Shown here: in pieces, positions 1 to 7,491 of the stretch
How the letters are laid out: every line of letters starts with the position of its first letter
Numbering within the stretch: the stretch's first letter is position 1
Assembly (NCBI GenBank): GCA_002422345.1
Contig: DIUL01000210.1
Location: forward strand, 1-15,851
DNA length: 15,851 nucleotides
Reading direction: 5' to 3'
Source: Acetobacteraceae bacterium UBA6159
GTDB lineage: Bacteria; Pseudomonadota; Alphaproteobacteria; Acetobacterales; Acetobacteraceae
Position numbers and translations under genes: made by a program
The notes under the pieces: model-generated
Databases searched by the model: none
What the model was told of the DNA's origin: nothing
Seen by the model: the letters and a program-made list of their open reading frames with translations, nothing else

Positions 1-107
1 CTGCACGGGTTGAAGTTCGGCTGCCGATGGCGTGACTGCCCGGATCTCTATGGGCCGCACACCACCACGGTCCATAACCGGTTCAATCGCTGGTCGAAGG
101 ACGGCAC
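1..107 (+). pseudogene. IS5-family transposase fragment (N-terminal part)
   Basis: The reading frame open from base 1 encodes a stretch containing GCRWRDCPDLYGPHTT followed by VHNRFNRWSKDG. This is the conserved N-terminal region of IS5-family transposases of the type that reads NGCRWRDCP..YGP.TT..NRFNRWS. It runs in from beyond the left edge and loses similarity at about 107-114, where the sequence becomes the end of an IS630-family gene on the other strand. No DDE catalytic domain is left in the window. It belongs to a different IS5 subgroup from the complete element at the right end, which has GCQWPALPKDLPP in the equivalent place. Seen: motif and abrupt end. Inferred: interruption by the IS630 element. 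Confidence 0.75.
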
Positions 108-671
108 CTACTGGATAGAATCTAACACTTGGTGCCCCCTTTTCACGGCGGCGAGAATTTTGTGTGGATCCTTTGTCCATCGGAAAGGTCTCGGGTCGGT
201 GTTGGTCTCTGCCAGGAAGCGGTTAATTGCGGCTTGCAGTTCAACGACCGAGCCAAACACCCCGCGTTGGAGGCGCCGCTTGGTGAGCTTGGCGAAAAAA
301 CCCTCGACTGCGTTCAGCCATGAGGCCGACGTCGGCGTAAAGTGGAAGCTCCACCGCGGATGGCGCGCCAACCATTCCTTGACCTTCGGGTGTTTGTGGG
401 TGGCGTAGTTGTCGACGATGGCGTGGATCGCCTTACCCTTCGGCACGGCGGCCTCGGTGGCATTGAGAAAGCGGATAAACTCCTGGTGCCGGTGCCGCTG
501 CATGCAGCGGCCGATCACCGTGCCATCCACCACATTGAGGGCTGCGAACAGCGTGGTGGTGCCGCACCAGTTGCTGATCGTGGGCGCGATGTCCGTCATT
601 CGGTTCGCCAAACCAGGCGGCAAATCCGCCTCGCCCTGGCTGCTGCAATTGCTGGAGCGCAAGCCGCGCAA
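108..671 (-). pseudogene. IS630-family transposase, C-terminal half (5'-truncated)
   Basis: The product matches the C-terminal DDE half of IS630-family transposases. GTTTLFAALNVVDGTVIG is followed by CMQRHRHQEFIRFLN, then IVDNYATHKHPKV (second catalytic Asp in the DN motif), FHFTPTSASWLNAVEGFF (catalytic Glu in the NxxE motif) and the usual tail LAAVKRGHQVLDSIQ. Similarity starts near base 640. Upstream, the frame meets a stop at 702-704 and no helix-turn-helix or first-Asp (DE.SQ) region is recognisable, so the N-terminal half is gone; full-length relatives are about 340 residues. The stop codon lies at 108-110, directly against the IS5 fragment. It is a dead remnant that cannot encode an active transposase. 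Confidence 0.85.
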
Positions 672-779
672 ACTCGCCGCGGTGGCTCTGGCTTCCGCTT
701 CTCATCCAGATTGTCGCGCTACAACTGCCCGAGGATATCCTGGTGGTGCGCGCCTAGCCCCTTTTCCGACCGATCGAGG

Positions 780-968
780 CCGGTGGACCATTCAATCCTT
801 GCCTCGACGGATAAATGCCTCGATGGGAGGTCGATTTCGGAGGCGACATGGGCGGAGGTAGTCAGGTATGTGACCGACCCCAGCCAGCAGGTGGGGTGTA
901 TGATTGCGATGGGGAATCTGCTGGCCGTTCGATGCTGTTTCGCACTCTACACCTTTGCTGGCCCCGGA
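780..968 (+). pseudogene. Possible carboxymuconolactone decarboxylase-like C-terminal scrap
   Basis: In one plus-strand frame the residues VDHSILASTDKCLDG, RSISEATWAEVVRYV and MIAMGNLLAVRCCFALYTFAG resemble the C-terminal part of CMD/AhpD-like proteins. Those read roughly LLRA.DEL..D..ISDATWA.L followed by ..MV..YN/MV...LNTFG. The stretch has no start codon and no upstream CMD helix, and it fades out about 90 bases before the end of the convergent transporter gene. Bases 672-779 and 969-1054 show nothing recognisable. The match is by eye to a short, variable family, so this is tentative. If right, it is another chromosomal gene truncated on its 5' side next to an IS remnant. Confidence 0.4.
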
Positions 969-1054
969 GTTTTCGGACTTGCCGTCCGATGGCAACGCAT
1001 CTCCCTGGGCGACGGCCTAGCACCGAGGTCGGCCGAGCGGACTGTCACCGCCGC

Positions 1055-2590
1055 CTACCCGGCGACTACGGTCCGCTTCGGGCGCACCAGCCACACCACG
1101 GCGATCGCCGCAGCTGACGTGACCGTGTAGAGCGAGAACGCATTCAGATAGCCGATTAGCGCCGCCTGGCGGTTGATCTCCCGGGCCAGCCTGGCAAGCC
1201 CCGGCAGTGTCTCTGTAGTCCAGGCCCCCATCACCCAGGGCAAGTTCAGGGCGCGGGTGTAGGGCGAGATGAACTCGGTCATGCGGCTGTAGTTGGCGCC
1301 GGTGGATTGCACCACCATCGCGAAGGCCAGGGAGATGAACAGGCTGGAGCCGATATTGCGCAGCAGGTGGAACACCGCCATTCCCTCGCTCATGAAGCGC
1401 TGGTCGAGCGTCGAGAACGCCATCACGCTCAGCGGCACCCAAACCACGCCGGTCGCCAGCCCCTGCACCAGGGAGTTCATCAGCAGGTCCGCGATGCCGA
1501 TGTTGAGGTCCACCTCCATCAGCCAGATGCCGGAGACCGCGAGCAGGCCGAAGCCGATGGTCATGCCGATGCGCGGGTCGAGGCGGCCGATGAACATCGC
1601 GGCGAAGAAACCGATCGTCCCGCCGATGCCACGGAAGGCCACAATCAGGCCGATGATCGAATCCGGATAGCCGACATGGGTCTGCAGCAGCGGGGGCAGC
1701 AGCACCAAAGGCGTGAAGTTCAGCATCCCGTAAGTCAGCACCAGCACCAGGCCCAGCGCGTAGTTCCGGTCGCGCAGCAGCCGCGGGCTCAGGAACGGGC
1801 GCTGCGCCGTGGCGCTGTGGGAAACAAAGACGTAGAAGGCGACTGCCGCCAGACCAGTCTCCAGGATTATTTCGACGGATTCGAACCAGTCCAGCCGCTG
1901 GCCACGGGAGAGCACCAGTTGCAGGCAGCCCAGTGCGAGGGAGAGGCTGAGGAAGCCGAGCCAGTCGAGGCGTGTGCCGGCGCCCGGCGACTCCTTGGGC
2001 AGGACGAACCAAAGTGCCAGGAAGCCGGCCATGCCGGCCGGGACAATCATGTAAAACGCGTAGCGCCAGCTATAGGTCTCCGCCAGGATCCCGCCCAGGG
2101 TGGGGCCGATGACCGGGCCTAGTACGACGGCGGACATGCCGAAGATGGAACTGACGACGCCGGCGTTGCGGCGGGGGAAGCAGTCCAGCACCAGGGCGTT
2201 GGAGATCGGCACGACCGGCGCGCCGAGACCGCCCTGCATGACACGCCAGAGCACCAATGTTTCGAGCGATTCCGCCTGGCCACACAGATAGGTGACGATG
2301 GTGAACCCGCCAACCGCGAACAGCATCACCCGTCGCCGCCCGAAATTGGACACGAGGAAGCCGGCGGTGGGAGTGACGATTGCAGTGGCGAGGATGTTGA
2401 ACGTCGTGCTCCACGCGATTTCGTCGGCGGTGGAGGCCAGGGAGCCCTGCATCTGCGGCAGCATGGCGGAGGCGACCAGCAGTGTGGTGGAGTAGAGGGT
2501 CGAGCCCAGGACCACCGCCGCCATGATGCACACGCGGCGGGAAAACGAATAGCGCGCTACCAATGGGGAGTCGGTGGGGTCGTCGGACAT
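1055..2590 (-). CDS. DHA2-family (EmrB-like, 14-TM) MFS multidrug exporter
   Basis: A 511-residue hydrophobic protein of the drug:H+ antiporter-2 family, which exports toxic organic compounds across the inner membrane using the proton gradient. Seen: MFS motif A between TM2 and TM3 (GFLVSNFGRRRV), the antiporter motif C in TM5 (VLGPVIGPTLGG), WRYAFYMIVPAG after it, and hydrophobic segments along the whole length consistent with 14 helices. Length is normal for EmrB-type proteins. The start at 2590 is the first ATG after an in-frame stop at 2627; the Shine-Dalgarno match is poor. EmrB normally works with a periplasmic adaptor (EmrA), but none is encoded nearby and the gene stands alone on this strand. 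Substrate cannot be read from sequence. The gene looks intact. Confidence 0.9.
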   Translation of the reverse strand: MSDDPTDSPLVARYSFSRRVCIMAAVVLGSTLYSTTLLVASAMLPQMQGSLASTADEIAWSTTFNILATAIVTPTAGFLVSNFGRRRVMLFAVGGFTIVTYLCGQAESLETLVLWRVMQGGLGAPVVPISNALVLDCFPRRNAGVVSSIFGMSAVVLGPVIGPTLGGILAETYSWRYAFYMIVPAGMAGFLALWFVLPKESPGAGTRLDWLGFLSLSLALGCLQLVLSRGQRLDWFESVEIILETGLAAVAFYVFVSHSATAQRPFLSPRLLRDRNYALGLVLVLTYGMLNFTPLVLLPPLLQTHVGYPDSIIGLIVAFRGIGGTIGFFAAMFIGRLDPRIGMTIGFGLLAVSGIWLMEVDLNIGIADLLMNSLVQGLATGVVWVPLSVMAFSTLDQRFMSEGMAVFHLLRNIGSSLFISLAFAMVVQSTGANYSRMTEFISPYTRALNLPWVMGAWTTETLPGLARLAREINRQAALIGYLNAFSLYTVTSAAAIAVVWLVRPKRTVVAG

Positions 2591-2623
2591 CGAGCGATCA
2601 GTGTGCCAGGTTCGTGAGGACGT

Positions 2624-2652
2624 ATACTAACGAAAAGTCCGACCTGACCCAA
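2624..2652 (-). promoter_or_regulatory. Candidate sigma70-type promoter of the DHA2 exporter
   Basis: Read on the minus strand, TTGGGT (2647-2652) and TAGTAT (2624-2629) are separated by exactly 17 bases. The -10 box ends 33 bases before the ATG at 2590, leaving room for a leader of about 27 nucleotides. The boxes match the consensus at 3/6 and 4/6, so this is a position-supported guess only. It lies in sequence that follows the truncated BNR gene stub. Confidence 0.35.
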
Positions 2653-2756
2653 TCTGGGCGCATCCGGCGGTGTGGCCCGTGCGCTGCCCCCGTCGGCGTC
2701 CGCGGGCCAACTTGCCACTGCGGCCTCGGCACTGACCGCATCCATAATCGTGCTGA

Positions 2757-2866
2757 TTGTTGAGGGGAAACGGGGCGCGATGGCGCGTCCAAGACGCTCC
2801 CGCATCCGGACTGTGCCATACGCCCCGACCGGCCGTTCCGAGACAGATGCTGTAATCCTTCGCCAT
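2757..2866 (-). pseudogene. N-terminal stub of a BNR-repeat (sialidase-like beta-propeller) protein
   Basis: The ATG at 2866 is preceded by a strong Shine-Dalgarno stretch (GGGGGGAAG, 2870-2878). The encoded start MAKDYSICLGTAGRGVWHSP then DAGASWTRHRAPFPL matches the beginning of cytoplasmic WD40/YVTN/BNR-like repeat proteins, where GVWHSPDGG.SW is the first BNR (Asp-box) repeat. Similarity stops after about 36 residues (base about 2757); the frame runs on as unrelated sequence to a stop at 2627. Intact relatives have over 300 residues. The gene therefore keeps its initiation signals but has lost the propeller. Bases 2600-2756 match nothing I recognise. No clear IS end is visible at the break, so a deletion is the simplest reading. 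Confidence 0.6.
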
Positions 2867-3013
2867 GTACTTCCCCCCGTTTTGGCCGCGAACACGTGCA
2901 GGAGCGGGAGTCATCTTGTGCCTAGGCTGGAGCCATTACAGCATCCAGCGCCACCGCGGCGCGGATGTCCCACGCCGTCGAACCTTTTCGAGAGCAGCCT
3001 TGCAGATGCCTGA

Positions 3014-4126
3014 TCATCTTGACGGGATGTTGAACCGCGCCGGATCCATCAACGACAGGATTGGCTCAGCCTCGCCCGGGTCCCGGCCGAGGATTAGGTC
3101 CGCGACCAACTGGCCGGCGGCAGGCGAGGACTGAATGCCGTACCCGCCTTGACCGACACACCAAAAAAATCCGGCCGGTCCCGGATCCCAGCCGATGGCC
3201 AGACTGCCGTCGGGTGTAAAGGTTCTCAGACCCGCCCAACTCCGTTCCACGCGGCGCACGTCGATCGCCAGGGCCTCACTCATGCGGTGAATGCCTTCGG
3301 CGATGTCGATCTCCTCGGGTTGGACATCGTGTGGGTAGCTCGGGGTTGCGTCTTCCGGTGTCACCAGCAGGCGCGTGCGCGCTTCGGTGCGCGCGTACCA
3401 ATTGCGTCCCGCATCGACGATCATGGGCCAGTCTTCCACCTGCCAGGGGGTAGGATCGATCACCACCGCGGTGCGGCGAAGCGGCCGCAGGCCAAGCGGG
3501 GCCACTCCGGCGAGAACAGCGACTTCATCGCCCCAGGCACCCGCGGCGTTGACGAGGGTCGGCGCATGAAATGTAGTGCCCGCGCTGGTCTCAACATGCC
3601 AGTCACCGGCCAAGCGTTCGATGCGGCCAGTTCGACTGCGCAGCGCTAGCAGGCCCCCATTGCGCCGCAGTTGGCGCAAATATCCCTGATGGATGGCATG
3701 CACATCCATATCGAATGCTTCCGGCTCTAGTGCGGCGGCATGGGCGTAATGCAGGCGTAAGGCGGGGACCATCGCTCTTGCCTCGGACAGGGTGATCTGC
3801 CGCAGACCATCGCCTGCCGCCATCAACGCCGGCAGCTCGTCAGGCCGTTCAGCCGCTCCAAGGAACAAGACCGGCCTGCGGCGCATCAATGGCACTTCCG
3901 TGAAACCCGCGGGTGGAGCCTCGAAGAAGCGACGGGACAGGCGCGACAATGTTCGCACGGCCCGCGGGCCGTAGTTCTGCAGCCACATCGCCGCCGAGCG
4001 GCCTGTGGTGTGATATCCGGCGACATCCTCGGCCTCGAGCAGCACGACACGTAGATCGTTCGACACCGAAGCGGCAGCGCTGCCACCGGCGATTCCCGCA
4101 CCGATGATAATGACATCGAATTTCAT
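3014..4126 (-). CDS. FAD-dependent D-amino acid dehydrogenase, DauA-like
   Basis: A 370-residue member of the DAO/glycine oxidase flavoprotein family that oxidatively deaminates D-amino acids to 2-keto acids and ammonia. Seen: the N-terminal dinucleotide fold with GAGIAG at residues 9-14 and LEAED after it, GYHTTGRSAAM near residue 39, the long motif ALEPEAFDMDVHAIHQGYLR, LVNAAGAWGDEVA, DVQPEEIDIAEG, WAGLRTFTPDG, and the C-terminal FWCVGQGGYGIQ flavin-binding segment. This order and wording recall Pseudomonas D-arginine dehydrogenase (DauA), including the FxExP stretch near its substrate-selecting glutamate. The start at 4126 is preferred because the fold begins at once; an in-frame codon at 4201 would add 25 residues read through the end of the neighbouring IS21 remnant. 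Substrate is inferred. Confidence 0.85.
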   Translation of the reverse strand: MKFDVIIIGAGIAGGSAAASVSNDLRVVLLEAEDVAGYHTTGRSAAMWLQNYGPRAVRTLSRLSRRFFEAPPAGFTEVPLMRRRPVLFLGAAERPDELPALMAAGDGLRQITLSEARAMVPALRLHYAHAAALEPEAFDMDVHAIHQGYLRQLRRNGGLLALRSRTGRIERLAGDWHVETSAGTTFHAPTLVNAAGAWGDEVAVLAGVAPLGLRPLRRTAVVIDPTPWQVEDWPMIVDAGRNWYARTEARTRLLVTPEDATPSYPHDVQPEEIDIAEGIHRMSEALAIDVRRVERSWAGLRTFTPDGSLAIGWDPGPAGFFWCVGQGGYGIQSSPAAGQLVADLILGRDPGEAEPILSLMDPARFNIPSR

Positions 4127-4189
4127 GGGCCCAAGAATGAACGAGTTTGGCGGGAGGGCAAGTGACCGGCGGCGCACCAGAGACGATTT

Positions 4190-5463
4190 TGCGGATTCCA
4201 ACGCAAGGCGGCCAGGTATTCCGATCTGATCCCGGCCACCCTACCGATCTGATGCCGGCCACCCTACCGATCTGATCCCGGCCGCCCTCTGCCAGGCAGG
4301 AAGAGGGCATCCTGGAAGAAGAGATCGTCTCGCGGGTCAGTGTTCACCCGGGTCCATGTTTCCCCATCGCAATCCATAGGGGGAACACGGATGCCGACGG
4401 AGAGACTGTCCATGCGACGGATACGCCAGGTCCTGCAATTGCACTTCGGCGCCCACGCCAGCACGCGGACGATCGCCCGCGAGGTCGGCGTCGGCCGCAC
4501 CACCGTGCAGGATTACCTGACACGAGCTGGTGCCGCGGAACTCGGCTGGCCGCTGCCGCCCGATCTGACAGATGAGGCGCTGGAGCAGCGCCTGTTCCCC
4601 GCGCCCAGCACCAAGCTGGGGGCTCGCCGCCATCCCGAACCCGACTGGCCGGTTCTGGTGCGTGAGATGAAGCGGCCCGGGGTCAGCCTGTCGATCTTAT
4701 GGGAAGAGTACGACGCGGCGCATCCCGAGGGCTACGGCTACAGCCGGTTCTGCGAGCTGTATCGGGCGTTCGAGCGCCGCCTGTCGCCGACCATGCGCCA
4801 GACCCATGTCGCTGGGCACAAGGCGTTCGTGGACTATTCCGGCAAGAAGGTGCCGATCGCCGACGCGCTCACCGGCGAGATCCGCATGGCGGAGATCTTC
4901 GTCGGCGTCCTCGGCGCGTCGAACCTGACCTACGCTGAAGCGACCTGGACGCAAAGCCTTCCGGACTGGCTTGGTGCGCACGTCCGGATGTTCCGCTTCT
5001 ACGGCGTCGCTCCGCGCCTGCTGGTGCCGGATAATCTCCGAAGCGCCGTCAACAAGCCTTCCTTCTACGACCCGGAGGTGAACCGCACCTACGCCGCGAT
5101 GGCGACGCACTACAACGTCGGCGTGTTGCCGGCACGGCCAAGGAAGCCAAAGGACAAGGCGGCGGTCGAGGCCGGTGTCCGCTTCGCCCAATCCTACATC
5201 CTCGGCCGGTTGCGTCACGTCACCTTCTTCTCCTTGGCTGAATGCAATGCCGCGATCGGAGTGGCGCTCGAGCGGATGAACGGGCGTGAGATGCGCCGTC
5301 TTGGCGTCAGTCGCCGGCAACTGTTCGAGACGGTCGAACGCCCCGTCATGCAGCCATTGCCTGAACATGACTATGAGTATGAGTATGCAGAATGGCGCCT
5401 CGCCCGCGTCGGCATCGACTACCATGTCGAGGTGCAGGGCTTCTTCTACTCGGTGCCGCAGAC
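4190..5463 (+). mobile_element. IS21-family element, left portion only
   Basis: The remnant holds a left terminal region, probably starting at TGCGG (4190) because IS21 elements begin with TG, then three tandem end repeats (4221-4289), then istA. The element breaks off inside istA at about 5463, so the end of istA, all of istB and the right end are missing here. The proposed left end lies only 63 bases upstream of the DauA-like gene's start codon on the other strand, so the insertion probably separated that gene from its original promoter. The exact left boundary is inferred, since there is no right end with which to compare a target duplication. Confidence 0.75.
4221..4289. repeat. Three tandem 23-bp IS21 end repeats
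   Basis: Three copies with exact 23-base period begin CCGATCTGATCC at 4221, 4244 and 4267. Copy 2 has G for C at unit position 11, and copy 3 differs near its end (GCCGCCCTC for GCCACCCTA). Multiple short repeats inside the ends are typical of IS21-family elements and are thought to bind the transposase. They lie about 100 bases before istA. With no spacers between units they are not a CRISPR. Confidence 0.9.
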
Positions 5464-5506
5464 GCGATCGCGGTGTTGCGTCCATTGTTGTCGGTACGAT
5501 GTTTAA
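4391..5506 (+). pseudogene. istA: istA, IS21-family transposase, 3'-truncated
   Basis: Translation from the ATG at 4391 (SD AGGGGG just upstream, before AACACGG) gives MPTERLSMRRIRQVLQLHFG, then the helix-turn-helix STRTIAREVGVGRTTVQDYL. The DDE core follows, with Asp in HKAFVDYSGKKVP, Asp in LLVPDNLRSAV and Glu in PKDKAAVEAGVRFAQSYIL. The C-terminal region starts normally (YHVEVQGFFYSVPQ) but similarity ends at about base 5463; a short unrelated tail reaches the stop at 5504-5506. About 360 of the usual roughly 500 residues remain. The three catalytic residues are present, but the C-terminal domain and the partner ATPase IstB are lost, so the element is presumably immobile. Confidence 0.88.
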
Positions 5507-5808
5507 TCGTAATGTCCGACCAGTCGGGTGGGCCATCACCACGAGAGGTGCGTCCCGATGGCGGCCAGGAGCGCGGAATGCGCATCGAAACGGCGAACAC
5601 ATCGCCGGACACGTGGCGAACAGCGCGATCACCGGACCGCCCGTATTGCGCGCCGCCGGAAACCACAGCTATCGTGTACCCAACGCCTATGGAAAGACGT
5701 TCGTGCGCAGGCCGAACCGGGTCTGGGTGCGTAAATCCGAGGTTCGGCCTGCCAGTTTCTGATTGGAGTCATGACACACCGCAACGAACGGAAACAAGGG
5801 GAAACAAA
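5464..5808. other. Stretch without recognisable gene upstream of the MFS transporter
   Basis: These 345 bases lie between the break in istA and the transporter start. Frames are open for some distance on both strands, but none has a recognisable motif, a plausible start with SD, or a match to the missing parts of istA. A short perfect inverted repeat, CCGAC-CA-GTCGG (5516-5527), is the only structure seen and could be chance at this GC content. The last bases contain the transporter's SD. The stretch presumably includes the transporter's promoter, but no convincing -35/-10 pair was found. Confidence 0.5.
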
Positions 5809-7119
5809 ATGTCTACAACAAGCAATTCGTCAACCATACCTTGGTGGAAAGAACCCACCAAGGACCAATGGTACGCCTATACCGCCGCCTGGCTGGGTTG
5901 GACACTGGATGCGTTCGACTTCACAGTCTTCCTGCTGATCATGTCGCCTATTGCACAGGAATTCGGCGTGCCGCTAATCGAAGTTACGGCGGTCTTCTCG
6001 GTCACACTGATCATGCGCCTGTTCGGCGCGACCGCGTCCGGCTGGCTGGCCGACCGCATGGGGCGGCGGGCGCCGCTGATGATCTCGATCCTTTGGTATT
6101 CCGTGTGCAACCTGCTCGCAGGCCTCGCACCCACATTCTCGTTCCTGTTCGCGGTGCGCGCGCTGCTGGGCATCGGGATGGGCGCGGAATGGCCGGCCGG
6201 CGCGGCGCTGGCGATGGAGTCCTGGCCGGCCCGCTCCCGCGGGTTCATGTCGGGCGTGCTGCAGGGGTCATGGGGCCTGGGCTTCGCGCTGTCGGCGCTG
6301 GCCTACGGTCTGCTGTACGAACCGCTGGAGGCCTGGCACAAGGGTTGGGGCTGGCGCGGCATGCTGATCCTGGGCGTGCTGCCGGCTTTGGCCTGCGTCT
6401 GGATCCGCTTCTACGTGAAGGAGCCAGAAGTCTGGACCGAGAACAAGAAGATGCAGGACGCGACCCAGCAACAGGTCTCGATGCCGCTGTTCACCATCTT
6501 CAAACCCAAATACCTGTACAACACGTTGACAGGCTGCCTGTGGATGGCCGCGAATTTCTGCGTCTATTACGCGGTCTGGGCCATGCTCGGCACCTACCTG
6601 CAGAAGGAGCTGGGCTGGACCCCGGCCCAGGTGGCGGTGCCCGTGTTCTGGGGTAACATCATCACGTTCGTCGCGTGCAGCTTCTGGGGCGCGGTTTCGG
6701 AAAGCGTCGGGCGGCGCTGGGCGTTGATGCTGCCGATGGCGATCGCCTTGTGCCTCATCCCGCTGTATATCATGCAAACCGATCGAACTATGTTCCTCGT
6801 GTTCTTCCTGCTGTTCATCTGCTTCTTCAGCGGCAAGGATTCGTTGAACCCAGCCTGGCTGTCAGAACGTTTCCCGACCGAAGTACGAGCCACGGCCTCG
6901 GGTTTCGTCTATCACCAAGGCGCGGTGTGGGGTGCGGCCGTCGCGCCAATCCTGACATACCTCGCGGTGAACCAAGGCATGGGTTTCGCCACACCGATGA
7001 TGTATGCCGCGATGGGTTGGACCGTCGTGTACGTTATCTCGGTCTATTTGGGGCCGGAAACAAAGGGAATGCAGATGACCGCCGATCTGGAGGTCTTCGA
7101 AAAGACAGAATACCCCTAA
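5809..7119 (+). CDS. MFS transporter, sialate/lactate-type metabolite:H+ symporter (SHS-like)
   Basis: A 436-residue, 12-TM inner-membrane symporter. Seen: the signature start WWKEPTKDQWYAYTAAWLG with WTLDAFDFTVFLLIM in TM1, motif A GWLADRMGRRAPLM between TM2 and TM3, RALLGIGMGAEWPAG in TM4, LAMESWPARSRGFMSG, and LSERFPTEVRATASGFVYHQ before TM11. This wording is typical of the sialate:H+ symporter branch (NanT, lactate/pyruvate permeases) in proteobacteria; a small organic acid is the likely cargo. The start at 5809 has SD AAGGGG (5795-5800) about 8 bases upstream; in-frame sequence further upstream is unrelated. No catabolic gene adjoins it: IS21 and IS1380 remnants flank it on either side. 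It ends in a clear intrinsic terminator and looks intact. Confidence 0.9.
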   Translation: MSTTSNSSTIPWWKEPTKDQWYAYTAAWLGWTLDAFDFTVFLLIMSPIAQEFGVPLIEVTAVFSVTLIMRLFGATASGWLADRMGRRAPLMISILWYSVCNLLAGLAPTFSFLFAVRALLGIGMGAEWPAGAALAMESWPARSRGFMSGVLQGSWGLGFALSALAYGLLYEPLEAWHKGWGWRGMLILGVLPALACVWIRFYVKEPEVWTENKKMQDATQQQVSMPLFTIFKPKYLYNTLTGCLWMAANFCVYYAVWAMLGTYLQKELGWTPAQVAVPVFWGNIITFVACSFWGAVSESVGRRWALMLPMAIALCLIPLYIMQTDRTMFLVFFLLFICFFSGKDSLNPAWLSERFPTEVRATASGFVYHQGAVWGAAVAPILTYLAVNQGMGFATPMMYAAMGWTVVYVISVYLGPETKGMQMTADLEVFEKTEYP

Positions 7120-7145
7120 GCCGTTCACGGCATACCGATCAGAGG

Positions 7146-7176
7146 CGGCCGGGGGCAACCCCGGCCGTTTTCGTTT
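7146..7176 (+). terminator. Intrinsic terminator of the MFS transporter
   Basis: A perfect 9-bp GC stem (CGGCCGGGG at 7146-7154 with CCCCGGCCG at 7159-7167) encloses a GCAA tetraloop and is followed by TTTTCGTTT. It lies 26 bases after the stop codon. It is the best terminator in the window and suggests that the transporter forms a single-gene transcript. Confidence 0.9.
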
Positions 7177-7202
7177 CGCGCCGCCGCCCGTTCAGCGCGA
7201 CG

Positions 7203-7322
7203 CGGCATCTGTATGAGAAGGTCTACTGCGCGCGTGGCAAGATGGAGAACCGGATCAAGGTGTGCCCGCTCGACATGTTGCTGGCAGCCGCCGGCAAGGC
7301 CTTCTGCCCACTCGACGCCTGA
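7203..7322 (+). pseudogene. IS1380-family transposase fragment (near C-terminus)
   Basis: The frame encodes RHLYEKVYCARGKMENRIKV, which is the highly conserved IS1380-family block LYE.VYCARG.MENRIKE that precedes QLDLFADRTS. Here it continues PLDMLLAAAGKAFCPLDA and stops at 7320-7322, so it diverges right after the block. No start and no catalytic core remain. It begins about 27 bases past the transporter's terminator tail and is followed without a gap by the next transposition-gene fragment. Confidence 0.75.
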
Positions 7323-7404
7323 GCGGTCGTTGCGCCAAGTTGCCCAAGGCGCGCGGGTGGTGACGCGGGCGGCCGGCCGAACCCAAAAGGCACGCCGATC
7401 GCCG

Positions 7405-7491
7405 TGGCTACGGCCGGAGGCCCGGCTGGATCGGCTGATCGAAGCGGAACTGGCCGACCGTCAACTGCGCAGTCTGCGCTACCAGCTCAAG
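7405..7491 (+). pseudogene. Probable IstB (IS21 helper ATPase) N-terminal fragment
   Basis: The residues ARLDRLIEAELADRQLRS then LRYQLK resemble the helical N-terminal part of IstB-like ATPases (L..LI.AE..DRQ.RS..YQ.K.AKFP). The expected continuation (AKFP..R.LA.FDF) is absent: the frame passes directly into an IS1634-type transposase at about 7491. Only about 29 residues support the call. It may or may not come from the same IS21 element whose istA is truncated at 5463, since the MFS gene now lies between them. Bases 7323-7404 match nothing recognised. Confidence 0.45.

Noticed and set aside
1307..2122. 271-codon plus-strand frame opposite the DHA2 exporter
   Set aside because: Composed largely of His, Gln, Glu, Ala and Arg, the usual mirror of a hydrophobic protein's coding strand; no motif.
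4221..4289. Short direct repeats as a possible CRISPR or iteron array
   Set aside because: The units are strictly tandem with no spacers, lie inside an IS21 end next to istA, and number only three; no cas or replication gene is present.
5516..5527. Palindrome CCGAC-CA-GTCGG as an operator
   Set aside because: Only 5-bp arms in GC-rich DNA, with no promoter boxes around it; mentioned in the intergenic entry but not called as a site.
4697..5632. 311-codon minus-strand frame opposite istA
   Set aside because: Antisense shadow of the IS21 transposase; no recognisable domain and composition rich in Arg, Val and His.
5392..5808. In-frame 139-codon upstream extension of the metabolite symporter
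   Set aside because: The extension passes through truncated istA sequence and a region without similarity, whereas the ATG at 5809 has a good SD and is followed directly by the family's WWKEPT start.
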